Positions 1-9,913 are shown, counted from the stretch's first letter. The stretch is 64,000 nucleotides of DNA from Acidobacteriota bacterium (GCA_016715865.1 JADJXM010000037.1:6085-70084); one strand, 5' to 3'. Made by a program: numbers and translations. Notes: generated from the letters alone by a model not told the origin.

Positions 1-118
1 TCTCTGTTGACACTCATCGACGAGCTGATAAAAAACCCGGCTATCACTTACGGCCAGGCGGCGATTGTGCTGGATGTCACTCACCGGGCGGCGGTAATGA
101 ACATCAGAAAACTGATGT
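1..118 (+). pseudogene. Fic-family protein C-terminal fragment (left copy)
   Basis: This stretch is nearly identical to 3505-3622 and encodes the same winged-helix segment (LIDELIKNPAITYGQAA, then LDVTHRAAVMNIRKL). It breaks off after the RKL codons at about 118, where unrelated sequence begins. The segment corresponds to the C-terminal HTH that follows the catalytic domain in many Fic proteins. The left side is cut by the window edge, so an upstream catalytic part cannot be excluded. With the right copy it forms direct repeats around 3.4 kb of sequence. Confidence 0.6.
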
Positions 119-159
119 TACGCAGCAATATTTTTTGGAATTCCTTGACCTTTCCCAAA

Positions 160-265
160 CCCGCGAAGCGGGTGAGCAGCATATAGCCTGGGATTCCGCT
201 CGGCCTGACGGCCTCGCTCCACCTCCAGGCTTTATTCTTTCGCCTGCGTTGCAGGCTCTCAGAAG
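160..265. repeat. hairpin-rich intergenic repeat element (copy 1)
   Basis: The stretch contains nested inverted repeats: aacccgcgaagcgggt, then agcctgg paired with ccaggct, then gcctgcgttgcaggc. The same layout (a long interrupted stem of the ccagg type followed by a short C/G hairpin) recurs at 3836-3925. No gene is supported; the open frames across it are by-products of the repeat. Assigning both copies to one family rests on layout and partial sequence likeness. Confidence 0.4.
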
Positions 266-346
266 AATATGTTTGAGCAATCCAAAAATTTGTCAAATCA
301 ATCTTAAAGGCCTCTTCCGCGTAACATCAATTATTGACTGACAGTC

Positions 347-2517
347 TTACTGGCAATTCAGAGTTTGTTGTATCTCCTTTACATTGCGGAATAGCCGGTA
401 GTATTCAGTAAAGTGAAGCTCACCGAAACCCCGTGCGATTCTGATCTGTCGGATGAAATCGTCAAGCAGGTCACAGGCTGTACCGGTATCTTTTTGGTTC
501 AGGGCGTTGAGTGTTGGCCCTATCAGGTACAGGAGTTTGATTCTCGTGTTCTCAGAAAATGTGCCAGGGGCAATTCCCTTGATGAGGAGATCGAGTTGGT
601 TAACCTGTTTAATGGCATTGGGGAAAGATACCAATACCACCGGCACAAAGTTGGCTACTAGAACGCGGTTCGCACCGACATCGAAAGTGTAGCTGGCCAG
701 AACGCTCACGACCAACCCGTCTTCCGTCCAGTTGACGAAGGTGTAACCCGCGTTGGCTGCTGCAGCTACGGTGACACTGGAGCCACTGTTATAAGTGCCG
801 CCGCCGCTGGTACTGCCGCCGGCAATCGGTGAGGCACTTGTAACGACGTTAAATGTCTGCACGAAGTTCGCCACGAGGTATCTATCAGCGTTGACGGTGA
901 ACGGATAGACGGCGTTGTTGCTCACCACAATGCCGCCCTCAGTCCAGTTCAAGAATGCATAATCAGGGTTGTGAGACGCGATGACAGTCAGATGTGTCCC
1001 GTGGTTATAGGTGCCGAATCCGATTGTGGTGCCGCCGACGGGAGGCGTGCGCTGGTTACAATCGTACTGGTGACAGCAGCGCCCGCCGAGATCGTTATCG
1101 TGTGGGTCTTTGATACGAAAGTACCCGTGGTATCCGACGCTTCGATTGTAAATGTGAACACGCCGGGTACCCTCGGAGTCCCTGACAGAACGCCCGTCAC
1201 GGGATCGAATGTCAAACCGTCCGGAAGTAATGAACCAGGCTGTTTGAGCGATGCAAGAAACGGGTTACTTCCAGCAACAACGACGGTGCGATCGGGATAC
1301 GGCAGATTGAGTTCGCCATCCTGAACGTGATCGATAAGATCCAGCGCCGGGGCGATGTCGAAGCCGGACATCTGCGCGCCGAAGAAATCGCCAACAACCA
1401 TAATGGTCGAGAGGTCGACCGTTACCTTGACCCACTCTCCCGTCTTGGGATCGATGTGGTCGTTGTATGTTACTTTGCCGACCCCATGGATGCCATCTGG
1501 CGCCACCGTATCGGCCATGGCCTCACCTGATTCCGCATCGATAGGCCCGATATACTTGTAAAACTCATACCGGCGGGTGATGACTTCATCGCCATCCGGC
1601 AGTTCTTCCGGCTGACCACGGAGTTCGCCGTTCTTGCCGCCTTCGGCGGCTCCAAACTCAGTTTGCAGAATCCGCCATTCGGTCTCCACTTCGGACGGCT
1701 CGCCGTTTGTCCATGGCTGGGGCTCTCCAGGATCATCCGCTACGAGATCCTCCAGACGAACTTTATTGGAATTGTGGGTGGTAGTCTTGATGTCCTTGAC
1801 CCACGACGCCTCGCCGAATTGGAAAACGGGCGGGGCGGGCGGCGGTGGCGGAACGACTACTGGCACGACCTGAGCGGGAACGGCCAGCATTGGCGGGATA
1901 TAAACGAAAGTTGGAGTCGAAACATTGACCGGAGGCCCGTGGATCAGATTGCCTCTCCCGTCGTCGATCAACCAATTGTACCTTACGACCGAGGGGGCGC
2001 CGTAATAGCCGACCCCGAAATGCTCGCCGCCGAAGTTGACCGATGGGTTGGTGAACTGGTGGCCCTGGGTGGGAGCGATGGGACCTGACGGGATTGCCGT
2101 ATATGCTGCCCAGGTTCCATCCGGGTTTTCGCGCTGGCGTAGCGGACCAATACCTTGGGATGCAGAGGTCGGAGAGATCCTCTGTTATTTTGGAACTCCG
2201 TAATGATTGTAATCATAGGTGTAGGTGATGTCCTTGCTGTGAATACCCTCCAGCTCGATATCAAAACCGTGGGCCTCGACCCCGGTGTCGTTGACGCAAT
2301 CGAAGTTGTTGAGAGTTCCATATGCGATACTGAACCCGACGCCACGGGCAACATCAGCTTTCGAGGCCAATGCACAGATCAAGCTCAAGGCTCCCAGCAT
2401 CATCATTCTCAAGTTGCTTCTTAAGATGACCGGGATCCTCGCCACGAGTCCTTCCCTGTCTTCAGTTTTGACGTGCTGTGTCTGTTTTAAGGCAGTTGTT
2501 CGTTTAGTAAATTTCAT
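347..2517 (-). pseudogene. secreted Ig/InlB-repeat surface protein, frameshifted
   Basis: Three minus-strand frames join into one protein of about 720 residues. The first (from 2517) carries a signal-peptide-like N-terminus ending near ALASKADVA. The second (to 988) has a proline-rich linker and a putative Ig domain (GLTFDPVTGVLSGTPRVPG). The third (to 347) carries two divergent InlB B-repeats with the NWTEGG/NWTEDG and ANF motifs, then a helical C-terminal module resembling FIMAH-type domains. Frame changes fall near 2185 and 1045; reading across each restores continuous homologous sequence, including part of the first InlB repeat. The protein is probably extracellular and structural or adhesive, with no catalytic motif. 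The frameshifts are either real inactivation or assembly errors. Confidence 0.65.
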
Positions 2518-2914
2518 CTTACACCAGCGTTTTCGTATGTTTCCGATCGAATCGTCAATATCAGGGTTCTTAATTTTAATAAAGATTAAATTCTCTTTCG
2601 GATGCTAACCCGAAGGCCTCTAATAAAACCACGTTAACGCGAAACGCTCTGGAAACCTTGTCGAGTTTCCAGTCCCGATATCGCGTACTTCCCTTACTAC
2701 GGGCAAACGGCGCGCCAGACGAAGGTCCTGAATTCGGGACGGCTGCAAAATAAAATGGCCATTTTAGCAATCGAGAGGAGTGGTATCTTGCTATGACAAG
2801 TTGATAAAGGTATTTGTCAATTGGGCATTATTCCCCAAAGCGTGGGGAAAATTCCCACATAGTAAATGGCAAGAAGTAAAAGTTATGTGGCAAAACGAAT
2901 ATCGGTCGTCGGCT
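2518..2914. other. intergenic, no gene seen
   Basis: About 400 bases between the surface-protein start and the DUF3368 stub. Open frames on both strands are short, lack ribosome-binding sites and show no recognisable domain. The right half is AT-rich with imperfect direct repeats (ccccaaagcgtgggga). I see no convincing promoter or terminator. Confidence 0.5.
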
Positions 2915-3055
2915 TTATTCGCCAAGCTCCGCGCCAGTAAGCAGTTCGTTTTCGACCTGTGGCGGGCAATGGAATTCGTACGGTAATCGCTCGATCACGT
3001 CAAACGCCTGCATCCTGCCCAGCGCAATCAGCGGGCCGATATTGATGACGATTCT
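2915..3055 (-). pseudogene. DUF3368 (PIN-like toxin) N-terminal stub
   Basis: The minus strand encodes IVINIGPLIALGRMQAFDVI followed by a segment with PYEFHCPPQVENELL. This matches the start of DUF3368 PIN-like proteins, which usually lie directly downstream of UPF0175 antitoxins, as here. The frame has no start codon (a TAA precedes it) and ends after about 46 codons, where the family normally runs to about 150 residues, so most of the PIN fold is missing. It is a dead toxin remnant. Confidence 0.6.
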
Positions 3056-3321
3056 TTACACTCATTCAAGGCAAAACCGAGTTCGATATCAGCATCTTCC
3101 GGGCGCAAACTGCTCATCGACGCGCCAATCTGTGTCAGCGCGAACAAGAATTCGACACGGCCTTTTCCGGCCAGCCGCGCGGCTTCACCCGAAGAAAGCC
3201 GCCCCAATTCATAAAGCTTGGCTGCCAGCAGGAACCTCGCTTCGGCCGAGAACTGCTCCTGGTTGATTCCCAGCCGGAATAACAGATCATCCTGATATTC
3301 GATTGTAAGTGTATGCGTCAT
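3028..3321 (-). CDS. UPF0175 family protein, antitoxin-like
   Basis: The product is 97 aa and matches UPF0175 (PF03683), small helix-turn-helix proteins generally found as antitoxins next to DUF3368 PIN toxins. Diagnostic parts are the N-terminal LTIEYQDDLLFRLGI strand and AKLYELGRLSSGEAARLAG, the putative HTH, followed by RVEFLFAL. Its reading frame overlaps the DUF3368 stub at its 3' end, the usual gene order. Since the toxin is truncated, this is probably an orphan antitoxin. The C-terminus (about the last 12 residues) is atypical and probably changed by the same damage. Confidence 0.7.
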   Translation of the reverse strand: MTHTLTIEYQDDLLFRLGINQEQFSAEARFLLAAKLYELGRLSSGEAARLAGKGRVEFLFALTQIGASMSSLRPEDADIELGFALNECKESSSISAR

Positions 3322-3395
3322 AGTCTTTCACCTGTGACCGCCATTTTACGCTTGTTATCCTATACCTTCAAATACAACACTCGTGGCGTCGTGGT

Positions 3396-3716
3396 CGAGA
3401 TGCCCGGATCAATCTTTCACGTGATGCGATCGTGAGGGCCGAGAAACTGCTGGCGCTCTGGCACAGCTACAGGCAAAAAATGCAGTCAGCCAGGTCGTCC
3501 GCGTCTCTGCTGACACTCATCGACGAGTTGATTAAAAACCCGGCTATCACTTACGGCCAGGCGGCGAGAGTGCTGGATGTCACTCATCGCGCAGCGGTAA
3601 TGAACATCAGAAAACTGATCGACGCCGGCATTCTGGAAAGAGTGAGCGAACGGCAACGGAATCAGCTCTTCATTGCCCGGGAAATCATTGCTGCCCTTGA
3701 ATCAGGGTTTGCGTAG
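3396..3716 (+). pseudogene. Fic-family protein C-terminal fragment (right copy)
   Basis: The frame encodes a helical region (LSRDAIVRAEKLLALW) followed by a winged-helix HTH (ITYGQAARVLDVTHRAAVMN) and an ending in FIAREIIAALESGFA. This is the usual C-terminal tail of Fic/DOC AMP-transferases. The catalytic HPFxxGNGR loop is absent and no upstream frame supplies it. An ORF starting at GTG 3432 could still make a 94-aa HTH protein, but nothing shows that it does. The 1-118 segment duplicates part of it. Confidence 0.6.
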
Positions 3717-3835
3717 TGCCGCTTCGAGATCCGTTGCGAACCGGGTGCAGCATTCTGGAAATATAATGTAGATATTAACGAACGATATGTCCGGGATCAG
3801 GGATGTTTTTCCACCCCTTTAGGGCTTTTGGATTA

Positions 3836-3925
3836 ACCGGGATATCCTTTTCCAGGGGCTCCGCGCTGAAGCGCTCCACCCCTGGCTGACTTATTTGTCC
3901 CCTTCGGGGCCAGACATGACTGGCA
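3836..3925. repeat. hairpin-rich intergenic repeat element (copy 2)
   Basis: ccagggg at 3853 pairs with cccctgg about 33 bases on, enclosing cgcgctgaagcgc. A second hairpin, ccccttcgggg, follows near 3900. The layout mirrors 160-265. Elements of this shape are common mobile-like or structural intergenic repeats in several environmental phyla. The long minus-strand open frame across it is not a credible gene. Confidence 0.45.
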
Positions 3926-4012
3926 TTTCGGACACGGCCATGTGTTAATCATCGGGCGAATCTGTCGTTTATGATTCATCGGCAGACAATAACAACACAC
4001 GCACGTTGATCT

Positions 4013-4894
4013 ATGCTGAACCTGACCGGAGTATCGAAAACCTATCCAGGAGGTATGCATGCGCTGCAGGATATCCATCTGGACGTGCCCAGAGGGATGT
4101 TCGGGCTGCTCGGCCCCAACGGCGCCGGCAAGTCGTCGCTCATGCGCACGATCGCCACACTGCAACAACCAGATTGCGGGTCGATCACGTTCAACGGCAT
4201 CGACATTCTGAAGGACAAGACCGCGCTGCGCCGCACGCTCGGCTACCTGCCGCAGGAGTTCGGCGCCTACCCCCGCACCTCCGCTCTCGCGATGCTCAAA
4301 CATCTTGCGGCCCTGAAGGGCATCCACGGCAGTCAGCAAGAGCAGGTCGTGGAAAATCTGCTGGTCAAGACCAATCTGTGGGACGCTCGAAACAAGAGCA
4401 TCGACAAGTTTTCCGGAGGCATGAAACAGCGCTATGGCATCGCACAGGCATTACTGGGCAATCCTGCGCTCCTGATTGTCGATGAACCTACGGCGGGACT
4501 CGATCCGGCGGAGCGGCGGCGCTTCCAGAACATACTTGCCGAAGTCGGCGAGGAGACGGTGGTGATTCTTTCCACGCATATCGTCGATGATGTGAAGGAA
4601 CTCTGCAGTCAGGTGGCCATCATGGGGCGCGGGTGCATTCTGAAAGTGGGCGAGCCGCTGCAGATGATTCGTGAGATGAATGGCAGGTTGTGGACACAGG
4701 TGGTTGAGCGCGAGGAAGTCGCGGAGGTTCGCGCACGCCGCACCGTCTTATCGACTCGACTCAAGGCAGGCGCGATAGAGATTCGTGTGCTGTCCGACAC
4801 TCAGCCGGAAAGCATGCAACCCGCCGCGCCCGAGCTGGAAGACGTTTACTTCAGCACGCTGATTGCGCACAACCTGACAGACAATCTGGAGTAG
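4013..4894 (+). CDS. ABC transporter ATP-binding protein
   Basis: The product is 293 aa. It has Walker A GPNGAGKSS near residue 34, the Q-loop YLPQEFG, the ABC signature FSGGMKQR near 132, Walker B LLIVDEP near 152 and the switch histidine in LSTHIVDD. The C-terminal 80 residues are the variable extension seen in gliding/antibiotic-export type ATPases. It is followed after 15 bases by the permease/peptidase gene, so the two form an operon and very probably one transporter. The transported substrate is not evident. It is inferred to act as a homodimer on the cytoplasmic face of the membrane. Confidence 0.95.
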   Translation: MLNLTGVSKTYPGGMHALQDIHLDVPRGMFGLLGPNGAGKSSLMRTIATLQQPDCGSITFNGIDILKDKTALRRTLGYLPQEFGAYPRTSALAMLKHLAALKGIHGSQQEQVVENLLVKTNLWDARNKSIDKFSGGMKQRYGIAQALLGNPALLIVDEPTAGLDPAERRRFQNILAEVGEETVVILSTHIVDDVKELCSQVAIMGRGCILKVGEPLQMIREMNGRLWTQVVEREEVAEVRARRTVLSTRLKAGAIEIRVLSDTQPESMQPAAPELEDVYFSTLIAHNLTDNLE

Positions 4895-4909
4895 CCCGGA
4901 GTATTCAGG

Positions 4910-7900
4910 ATGCGCGAAATTCTTGAGGTCATACATTTCGATATTCGCTATCAGCTCCGCTCGCCCTTCTTTCTCGGCGCGCTGCTGATGTTCGCGCTGA
5001 TTCACTTTCTGACAATCACCGGCACCGGAATTCACCTGGACATCAGCAACCAGGTCGACATCAACAGCGCGTATTCCATCCTGCAGACTGAACTGGTGCT
5101 CTTCATCTTTGGCATGCTGCCGATCGTGGCCTTTGTCACGGCCGCGATCACGCGCGATTTCGAATACGCGACAGCCTCGATCTTGTTCGTCACGCCGATC
5201 TCGCCCAAAAATTTTGTGCTGGGAAGATTTCTCGGGGCATTGAGCCTTGCGCTTTTGATCGGTCTCGCGGGACTGCTGGGCACGATGATCGGCACATTCA
5301 TGCCGTGGCTGGATCAGGCGCGCATCGCCCCCTTCACGCCGCTGCCCTATGCATACATCTTTCTTGTCGTCATCCTGCCCGGCACATTTGTCATCTGCGC
5401 GATCTTCTTCAGCGTCGCGGCGGTCACTCGCTCAGTTGCGCTGACCTGGGCCACGGCGATGGCCTTCTTCGTCGCTGACATTCTGCTGAACCTCTACGCG
5501 GGCATCGAGAACGGGACATGGGCAGCAATGGCCGATCCCTCGGCGAGGCTGACCGTGGGGACTGAGACACGCTACTGGTCGGTCGCGGAACTCAACACGA
5601 ACATTCCGCTGGGGCTCCTGCCGCAGAATCGCATGATCTGGCTGGCGGTGGCGCTGGCTGCGCTGGTGCTGACGCTTAGGCGCTTTCGTCTGGATCTGGA
5701 CTCCGAACATTCACAATCTGCGTTTTTTCTCATCCACAAAGCCACACGAAGAGGCACGAAGAAAGACCATAACATCAGTCTATTTCTTCGTGTTTTCCTG
5801 GTATGGCTTCGTGGAGAAAAACCGCCGCCCGCAATTCAAAAGGTCACTCCGGTTCAGAGCTTCTCCCCGCGATCTTCCTTCGCGCAGTTTGTCTCGCAGC
5901 TGAAGATGGATCTGTCCTGTGTCTTCAAGGGCCCTCTCATTTACATCATTCTGGCGCTCGAAATCACGACGGTGATCGGCGAGTATCAGAGCAATGTCAG
6001 CCCGCTTCTCGATACGCCGCTCTACCCGCTGACGAGCCTGATGCTCCCATTTCTGCGCTTCGGCATGCTGCAGTTCATTCTGCTGATCGGCCTCTACTAC
6101 TCTGCGGAGCTGATCCATCGCGAGCGCGCGTCCGGCATTGGCGAGATCATCAACGCATCGCCTTTCTCCGACTGGCTCATGATCCTTTCGAAGATCGCGG
6201 CGCTGTGCATTGTCGTCAATGCGCTCATGCTTGTGGCGGTGGGCGCCTCGATGTCGTTGCAGGCAGCGGCAGGCTTCACCAACTTCGAGCCGGGACTGTA
6301 TCTGCAATCCGCATTTATCTGCAACGGTATTTACTACTGCATGCTGTGCATCCTGGCCGTAGTCGTTCAGGCGATCTCACCGAACAAATGGCCGGGGCTG
6401 CTGCTGACGCTGGGCGTCTACATCACCCTGCTGAGCCTGGAAGCGATGGGCTTCGATCATGTGCTGTACAACTTCGGCATACCCTATGTCGTCTACTCAG
6501 ACATGAACGGCTTTGGCCACTTCAGCAAGCCGGTGTTCTGGCTGATTGCATACTGGGGAGCTTTCTGCATTCTGCTGGTCATCGCCGGGCATCTGCTCTA
6601 CCCGCGCGGCTATTATTTTTCAGTGCGTGAAAGACTGCGGGATGCACGCACCCGGATCGGGACGGGGGTCAGGCTCACTGCCGGCCTCGCGGCTATCGCC
6701 TTCATCGGCATCGGCGGCTGGATCTTCTACAACACCAACATCCTCAATCAATACCTGACGCCCGACGCGCGACTGCGGCTCCAGGCCGATTATGAAAAAG
6801 CATACGGACGCCACGAGAACGCGCCCGCGCCATCATACGACAGCATTGACATGGCGATCGATATTTTCCCCGAAGAACGCCGGCTCGAATCGCGAGGCCG
6901 CGCAATACTGGGAAATCACAAGAAGTCGCCGATCAGTGAATTTGTGGTGTCGATTAATCCTGTGCTGCGGGTGAATGAAATCGCGTTGAAGAATGCAAGT
7001 CTGGTGCAATCCGACCCGCTGCAGGGATTCTACCTCTACCGACTCGACTCGGCGCTCGAACCAGGGGCCACGGTGGAAATGACCTGGAACCTGACACGCA
7101 GGAATGAGGGCTTTGTCGTCGCCAATCCCGACAACGAACTGGTGACAAACGGCACCTTCGTCAGTACTTTCGGCGTGATGCCGATCCCGGGTTATGACGG
7201 CGACCGCAGGATTACCGACAACACAATACGCCGCAAATACGGACTGCCTCCCGCTCCGCGCGTGGCGGCGCTGGGAGATCCCGAGTATCTGGACAGAATT
7301 GCCTATGGCGTCGACAGCCGCACCAGGTTCGAGATCATCCTCGGCACCAGCACCGATCAGATTGCGGTTGCGCCCGGAGTCCTGCAGAAAGAATGGCAGC
7401 AGGAAGGAAGACGTTACTTTCATTACAAGGCAGAGGAGCCGATCCTGCCGAATTTGTCTTTCATCTCCGCGCGTTACGAAGTCGCACGTGGCCGATGGAA
7501 CAACGTGGCGCTGGAGATCTACCACGATCCCAAACACCCCTTCAACATCGACGCTATGATGGCTACGACCAAACGCGCACTGGAGTTTTTCTCCGCCGAG
7601 TTTGCGCCTTACCAGTACTCGTATTTCCGAATACTGGAGTACCCGCGGTACCGTACGGCCGCAAAGTTCCAGCCTGGTATAGTGCCTTACTCAGAAGCCA
7701 TCGGATTTGTCACCGACCTGCGCGAATGGGAAAACGTCGATTACGCCACCATCCATGAACTCGCGCACATGTGGTGGGGCGACCGCATCATTGGAGCGCA
7801 GATGCAGGGCCGTCAGATGCTCAATGAAACCATGGCGGAGTACTCCACGCTTATGCTGTTCAAGGAATACTATCCGCCGGTCCATGCCAACCGCATTGCC

Positions 7901-8560
7901 CGAGGAATGCTGGACAGTTACCTCAACGGCAGAAGCCAGGAGAATGAAGCCGAACTGCCGGTGATGTACACCGAAAACCAGGGCTACCTCAGAGCCAAAG
8001 GGCCACTGGCCATATACGCGCTGCAGGACATCATCGGTAAGGAGAAGATCCATGAGGCCCTGCGCAATTTCCTCAATGACTATTCATTTCAAACCGCGCC
8101 CTGCCCCACATCCAGGGATCTGGTCAACGCGCTGCGCGCCGCAGCGGGCCCTGAATATCAGGACCTGATTACCGATCTGTTCGAGAGAATCGTGCTCTAC
8201 GATCTGCAGATGGATGCGGCCGGCATGCGCGAGTTCGATGGCGGATACGAGGTAACTATCGAAGTAACTGCGAGACAGTTCGAGGCGAATGGCCGTGGGG
8301 AAGAGAGAGAGGTTCCTTTGGATTCCTGGTTCGATGTAGCGTTGTTTCCTGAAACAACAAACGCTCTTGAGGGAGTCACGCCGTTATACATCGAGAAGCA
8401 TCGTCTGCGCAGTGGAAGGCAGAAATTGACACTCCGCACAACGAAGAGGCCGGGAATTGCGGCATTGGACCCGTTTCATAAGAGGATCGAGCGCACTCCG
8501 GGGAATAACAGCGCCGTAATTGCCGCGCTGCCTGCCACAGGTTCAAGATTGCCCAGGTAG
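4910..8560 (+). CDS. ABC permease fused to M1-family aminopeptidase
   Basis: The product is 1216 aa. The first 600 or so residues hold two permease halves with about a dozen hydrophobic segments (for example LGALLMFALIHFLTITG and WPGLLLTLGVYITLL), and the rest is a metallopeptidase domain. The zinc site is intact: HELAHMWWG near residue 949 and the glutamate in NETMAEY 19 residues on. The usual GAMEN substrate motif is replaced by sequence around VPYSEAIGF, so exopeptidase specificity is uncertain. Fused ABC permease/M1 proteins are a known architecture. The linker between the permease halves is partly encoded by a palindromic repeat (5741-5816). The upstream ATPase is its likely partner. Confidence 0.92.
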   Translation: MREILEVIHFDIRYQLRSPFFLGALLMFALIHFLTITGTGIHLDISNQVDINSAYSILQTELVLFIFGMLPIVAFVTAAITRDFEYATASILFVTPISPKNFVLGRFLGALSLALLIGLAGLLGTMIGTFMPWLDQARIAPFTPLPYAYIFLVVILPGTFVICAIFFSVAAVTRSVALTWATAMAFFVADILLNLYAGIENGTWAAMADPSARLTVGTETRYWSVAELNTNIPLGLLPQNRMIWLAVALAALVLTLRRFRLDLDSEHSQSAFFLIHKATRRGTKKDHNISLFLRVFLVWLRGEKPPPAIQKVTPVQSFSPRSSFAQFVSQLKMDLSCVFKGPLIYIILALEITTVIGEYQSNVSPLLDTPLYPLTSLMLPFLRFGMLQFILLIGLYYSAELIHRERASGIGEIINASPFSDWLMILSKIAALCIVVNALMLVAVGASMSLQAAAGFTNFEPGLYLQSAFICNGIYYCMLCILAVVVQAISPNKWPGLLLTLGVYITLLSLEAMGFDHVLYNFGIPYVVYSDMNGFGHFSKPVFWLIAYWGAFCILLVIAGHLLYPRGYYFSVRERLRDARTRIGTGVRLTAGLAAIAFIGIGGWIFYNTNILNQYLTPDARLRLQADYEKAYGRHENAPAPSYDSIDMAIDIFPEERRLESRGRAILGNHKKSPISEFVVSINPVLRVNEIALKNASLVQSDPLQGFYLYRLDSALEPGATVEMTWNLTRRNEGFVVANPDNELVTNGTFVSTFGVMPIPGYDGDRRITDNTIRRKYGLPPAPRVAALGDPEYLDRIAYGVDSRTRFEIILGTSTDQIAVAPGVLQKEWQQEGRRYFHYKAEEPILPNLSFISARYEVARGRWNNVALEIYHDPKHPFNIDAMMATTKRALEFFSAEFAPYQYSYFRILEYPRYRTAAKFQPGIVPYSEAIGFVTDLREWENVDYATIHELAHMWWGDRIIGAQMQGRQMLNETMAEYSTLMLFKEYYPPVHANRIARGMLDSYLNGRSQENEAELPVMYTENQGYLRAKGPLAIYALQDIIGKEKIHEALRNFLNDYSFQTAPCPTSRDLVNALRAAAGPEYQDLITDLFERIVLYDLQMDAAGMREFDGGYEVTIEVTARQFEANGRGEEREVPLDSWFDVALFPETTNALEGVTPLYIEKHRLRSGRQKLTLRTTKRPGIAALDPFHKRIERTPGNNSAVIAALPATGSRLPR
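5741..5816. repeat. CACGAAG-type palindromic repeat lying in frame inside the permease gene
   Basis: ccacacgaagaggcacgaag is partly mirrored downstream by ttcttcgtg and ggcttcgtgg. The same word architecture makes the intergenic palindrome at 28275-28480. Here it is in frame and encodes a basic stretch (RRGTKKDH) around permease residues 280-302, between the two permease halves, where family members have a variable linker. It probably inserted without disrupting the protein. Confidence 0.6.
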
Positions 8561-8611
8561 ATACGGCGGCGCTTTACCACACATACTATTCTGCAGGCTA
8601 AGCATTTTAAA

Positions 8612-8819
8612 AATTTAATCGCAGAGGCCGCAAAGGGGGCAAAGATTTTAAATCGCAAAGGCCGCAAAGAGGCAAAGATATATAGGGAAGATCAGTGTTC
8701 ATATTATATCGAGTGGGCAATAATCCGGATATTCATATCACCAAAAATTCTTTGCCCTCTTTGCGGCCTTTGCGATTTAAAATCTTTGCCCCCTTTGCGG
8801 CCTCTGCGATTAAATAATT
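8612..8819. repeat. CGCAAAG-armed palindromic element, copy 1 (core inverted)
   Basis: The arms consist of two phased copies of aatcgcaaaggccgcaaagg-type sequence, mirrored at the right end. Between them lies a core (about 8679-8749) that is the reverse complement of the cores at 9743-9810 and 14203-14274 (for example tgggcaataatccggatatt). It fills the gap between the permease/peptidase gene and the zinc-ribbon gene. It has no coding content. Confidence 0.75.
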
Positions 8820-8949
8820 AAAATGTTCCGTTCCCACAGTACTTAATGGAAATGGTTAATGTATCTGCTTTCATGCCGTTCGAACTTATTCTATGATTCC
8901 GGTCGCAGCATAGTACGCCCCAACCAAACTTGAAAAGAGGGTTCATGCC

Positions 8950-9667
8950 ATGGCGCTCATCAGATTCACTGCAAACTTCGACGACCTTTCAACGGATCGT
9001 GGATACCAATTTCGCTTCCGGTGCGACAAATGCGGCAACGGTTTTATGTCGCGCTTTCAAACGTCGGTGACGGGCGTGGCGGGTGACCTGCTTCGCGCGG
9101 CCGGCAACATTTTCGGCGGGATCCTCTCGAGCGCCGGCAACAGCGCCTATCACATTCAACGCGCGGTCGGGGGCAAAGCCCACGATGACGCTTTTGCGGT
9201 CGCCGTTGAAGAGGCCAAGCAACATTTCCATCAGTGCACACGCTGCGGTCGCTGGGTCTGCCCGGAGGTCTGCTGGAATGCAGGGGCGGGTTTGTGCGAA
9301 GGATGCGCTCCGAATTATCAGGAAGAGTTCGCCGCCAACCACGCACATGCCAAAGCCGACATGGCACGGGTCCAGCTTTACGATCAGGCGCTGCAAACCG
9401 ATTACGCCTCTCAAACAGATATGAGCGCGGACTCGGTCGAAAGCGCTCCGAGCCGTCAGTCGGTCAACCCGGTGGTCGAGGCTTCCAACGCGCAATCTTT
9501 TGTCGGCGTTTCCTGTGCGAGTTGCGGGACGGTCTCGAACAGTAAATTCTGCCCGGAATGCGGCCAGCCGATGAACGCCAAACTGCTTTTGCAAAACCTG
9601 CGGAAACGAACTGGAAGGCAAACCTAAATTCTGCAAGGAGTGCGGTGGCAAGATCGAGTACGTGTAA
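8950..9667 (+). CDS. zinc-ribbon protein, frameshift near 9585
   Basis: The uninterrupted frame gives 225 aa ending at 9627. A one-base frame change near 9585 restores FCKTCGNELEGKPKFCKECG and a stop at 9667, completing another zinc ribbon. Visible metal sites are CDKCG near residue 25, CTRCG...CPEVCW...CEGCAP (95-120), CASCG...CPECG (195-220) and the restored C-terminal CKTCG...CKECG. Residues 40-60 are glycine-rich and could associate with membrane. The function is unknown; multi-ribbon proteins of this type often act as scaffolds. It stands alone, flanked by copies 1 and 2 of the same repeat family. Confidence 0.75.
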
Positions 9668-9710
9668 GTACTCTGAAAACTAAATTTTCTAATATTTAAG
9701 TCTGGAAGAA

Positions 9711-9849
9711 ATTAATCGCAAAGACCGCAAAGGGGCAAAGAATTTTTGGTGATATGAATATCCGGATTATTGCCCACTGGATATAATTCGAACACTGATC
9801 TTCCCTGTACATCTTTGCACCTCTCAGTGGTCTTTGCGATTAAATAGTT
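9711..9849. repeat. CGCAAAG-armed palindromic element, copy 2
   Basis: The left arm attaatcgcaaagaccgcaa is mirrored by ggtctttgcgattaaat at the right. The core (about 9743-9810) contains ggtgatatgaatatccggat and attgcccactggatataatt, almost identical to copy 3 and inverted relative to copy 1. It lies between the convergent zinc-ribbon and GH140 genes and could also act as a bidirectional terminator. Confidence 0.75.
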
Positions 9850-9913
9850 AAAAGACATCATCTCCTGGCCGTCTTGGCATTGTAGCGCCCCGGCGTCTTT
9901 GGCTTCTAAATAT

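Noticed and set aside
2780..2986. Plus-strand 68-codon frame beside the DUF3368 stub
   Set aside because: It overlaps the DUF3368 remnant on the other strand, has no ribosome-binding site and no recognisable domain.
3833..4339. Minus-strand frame of 168 codons over the ABC ATPase start
   Set aside because: It is antisense to a clear gene and runs through a hairpin repeat; no homology is apparent.
5803..6630. Long plus-strand frame of 275 codons inside the permease gene
   Set aside because: It lies in another frame of a well-supported membrane protein gene, is rich in Arg/His/Ala and has no domain.
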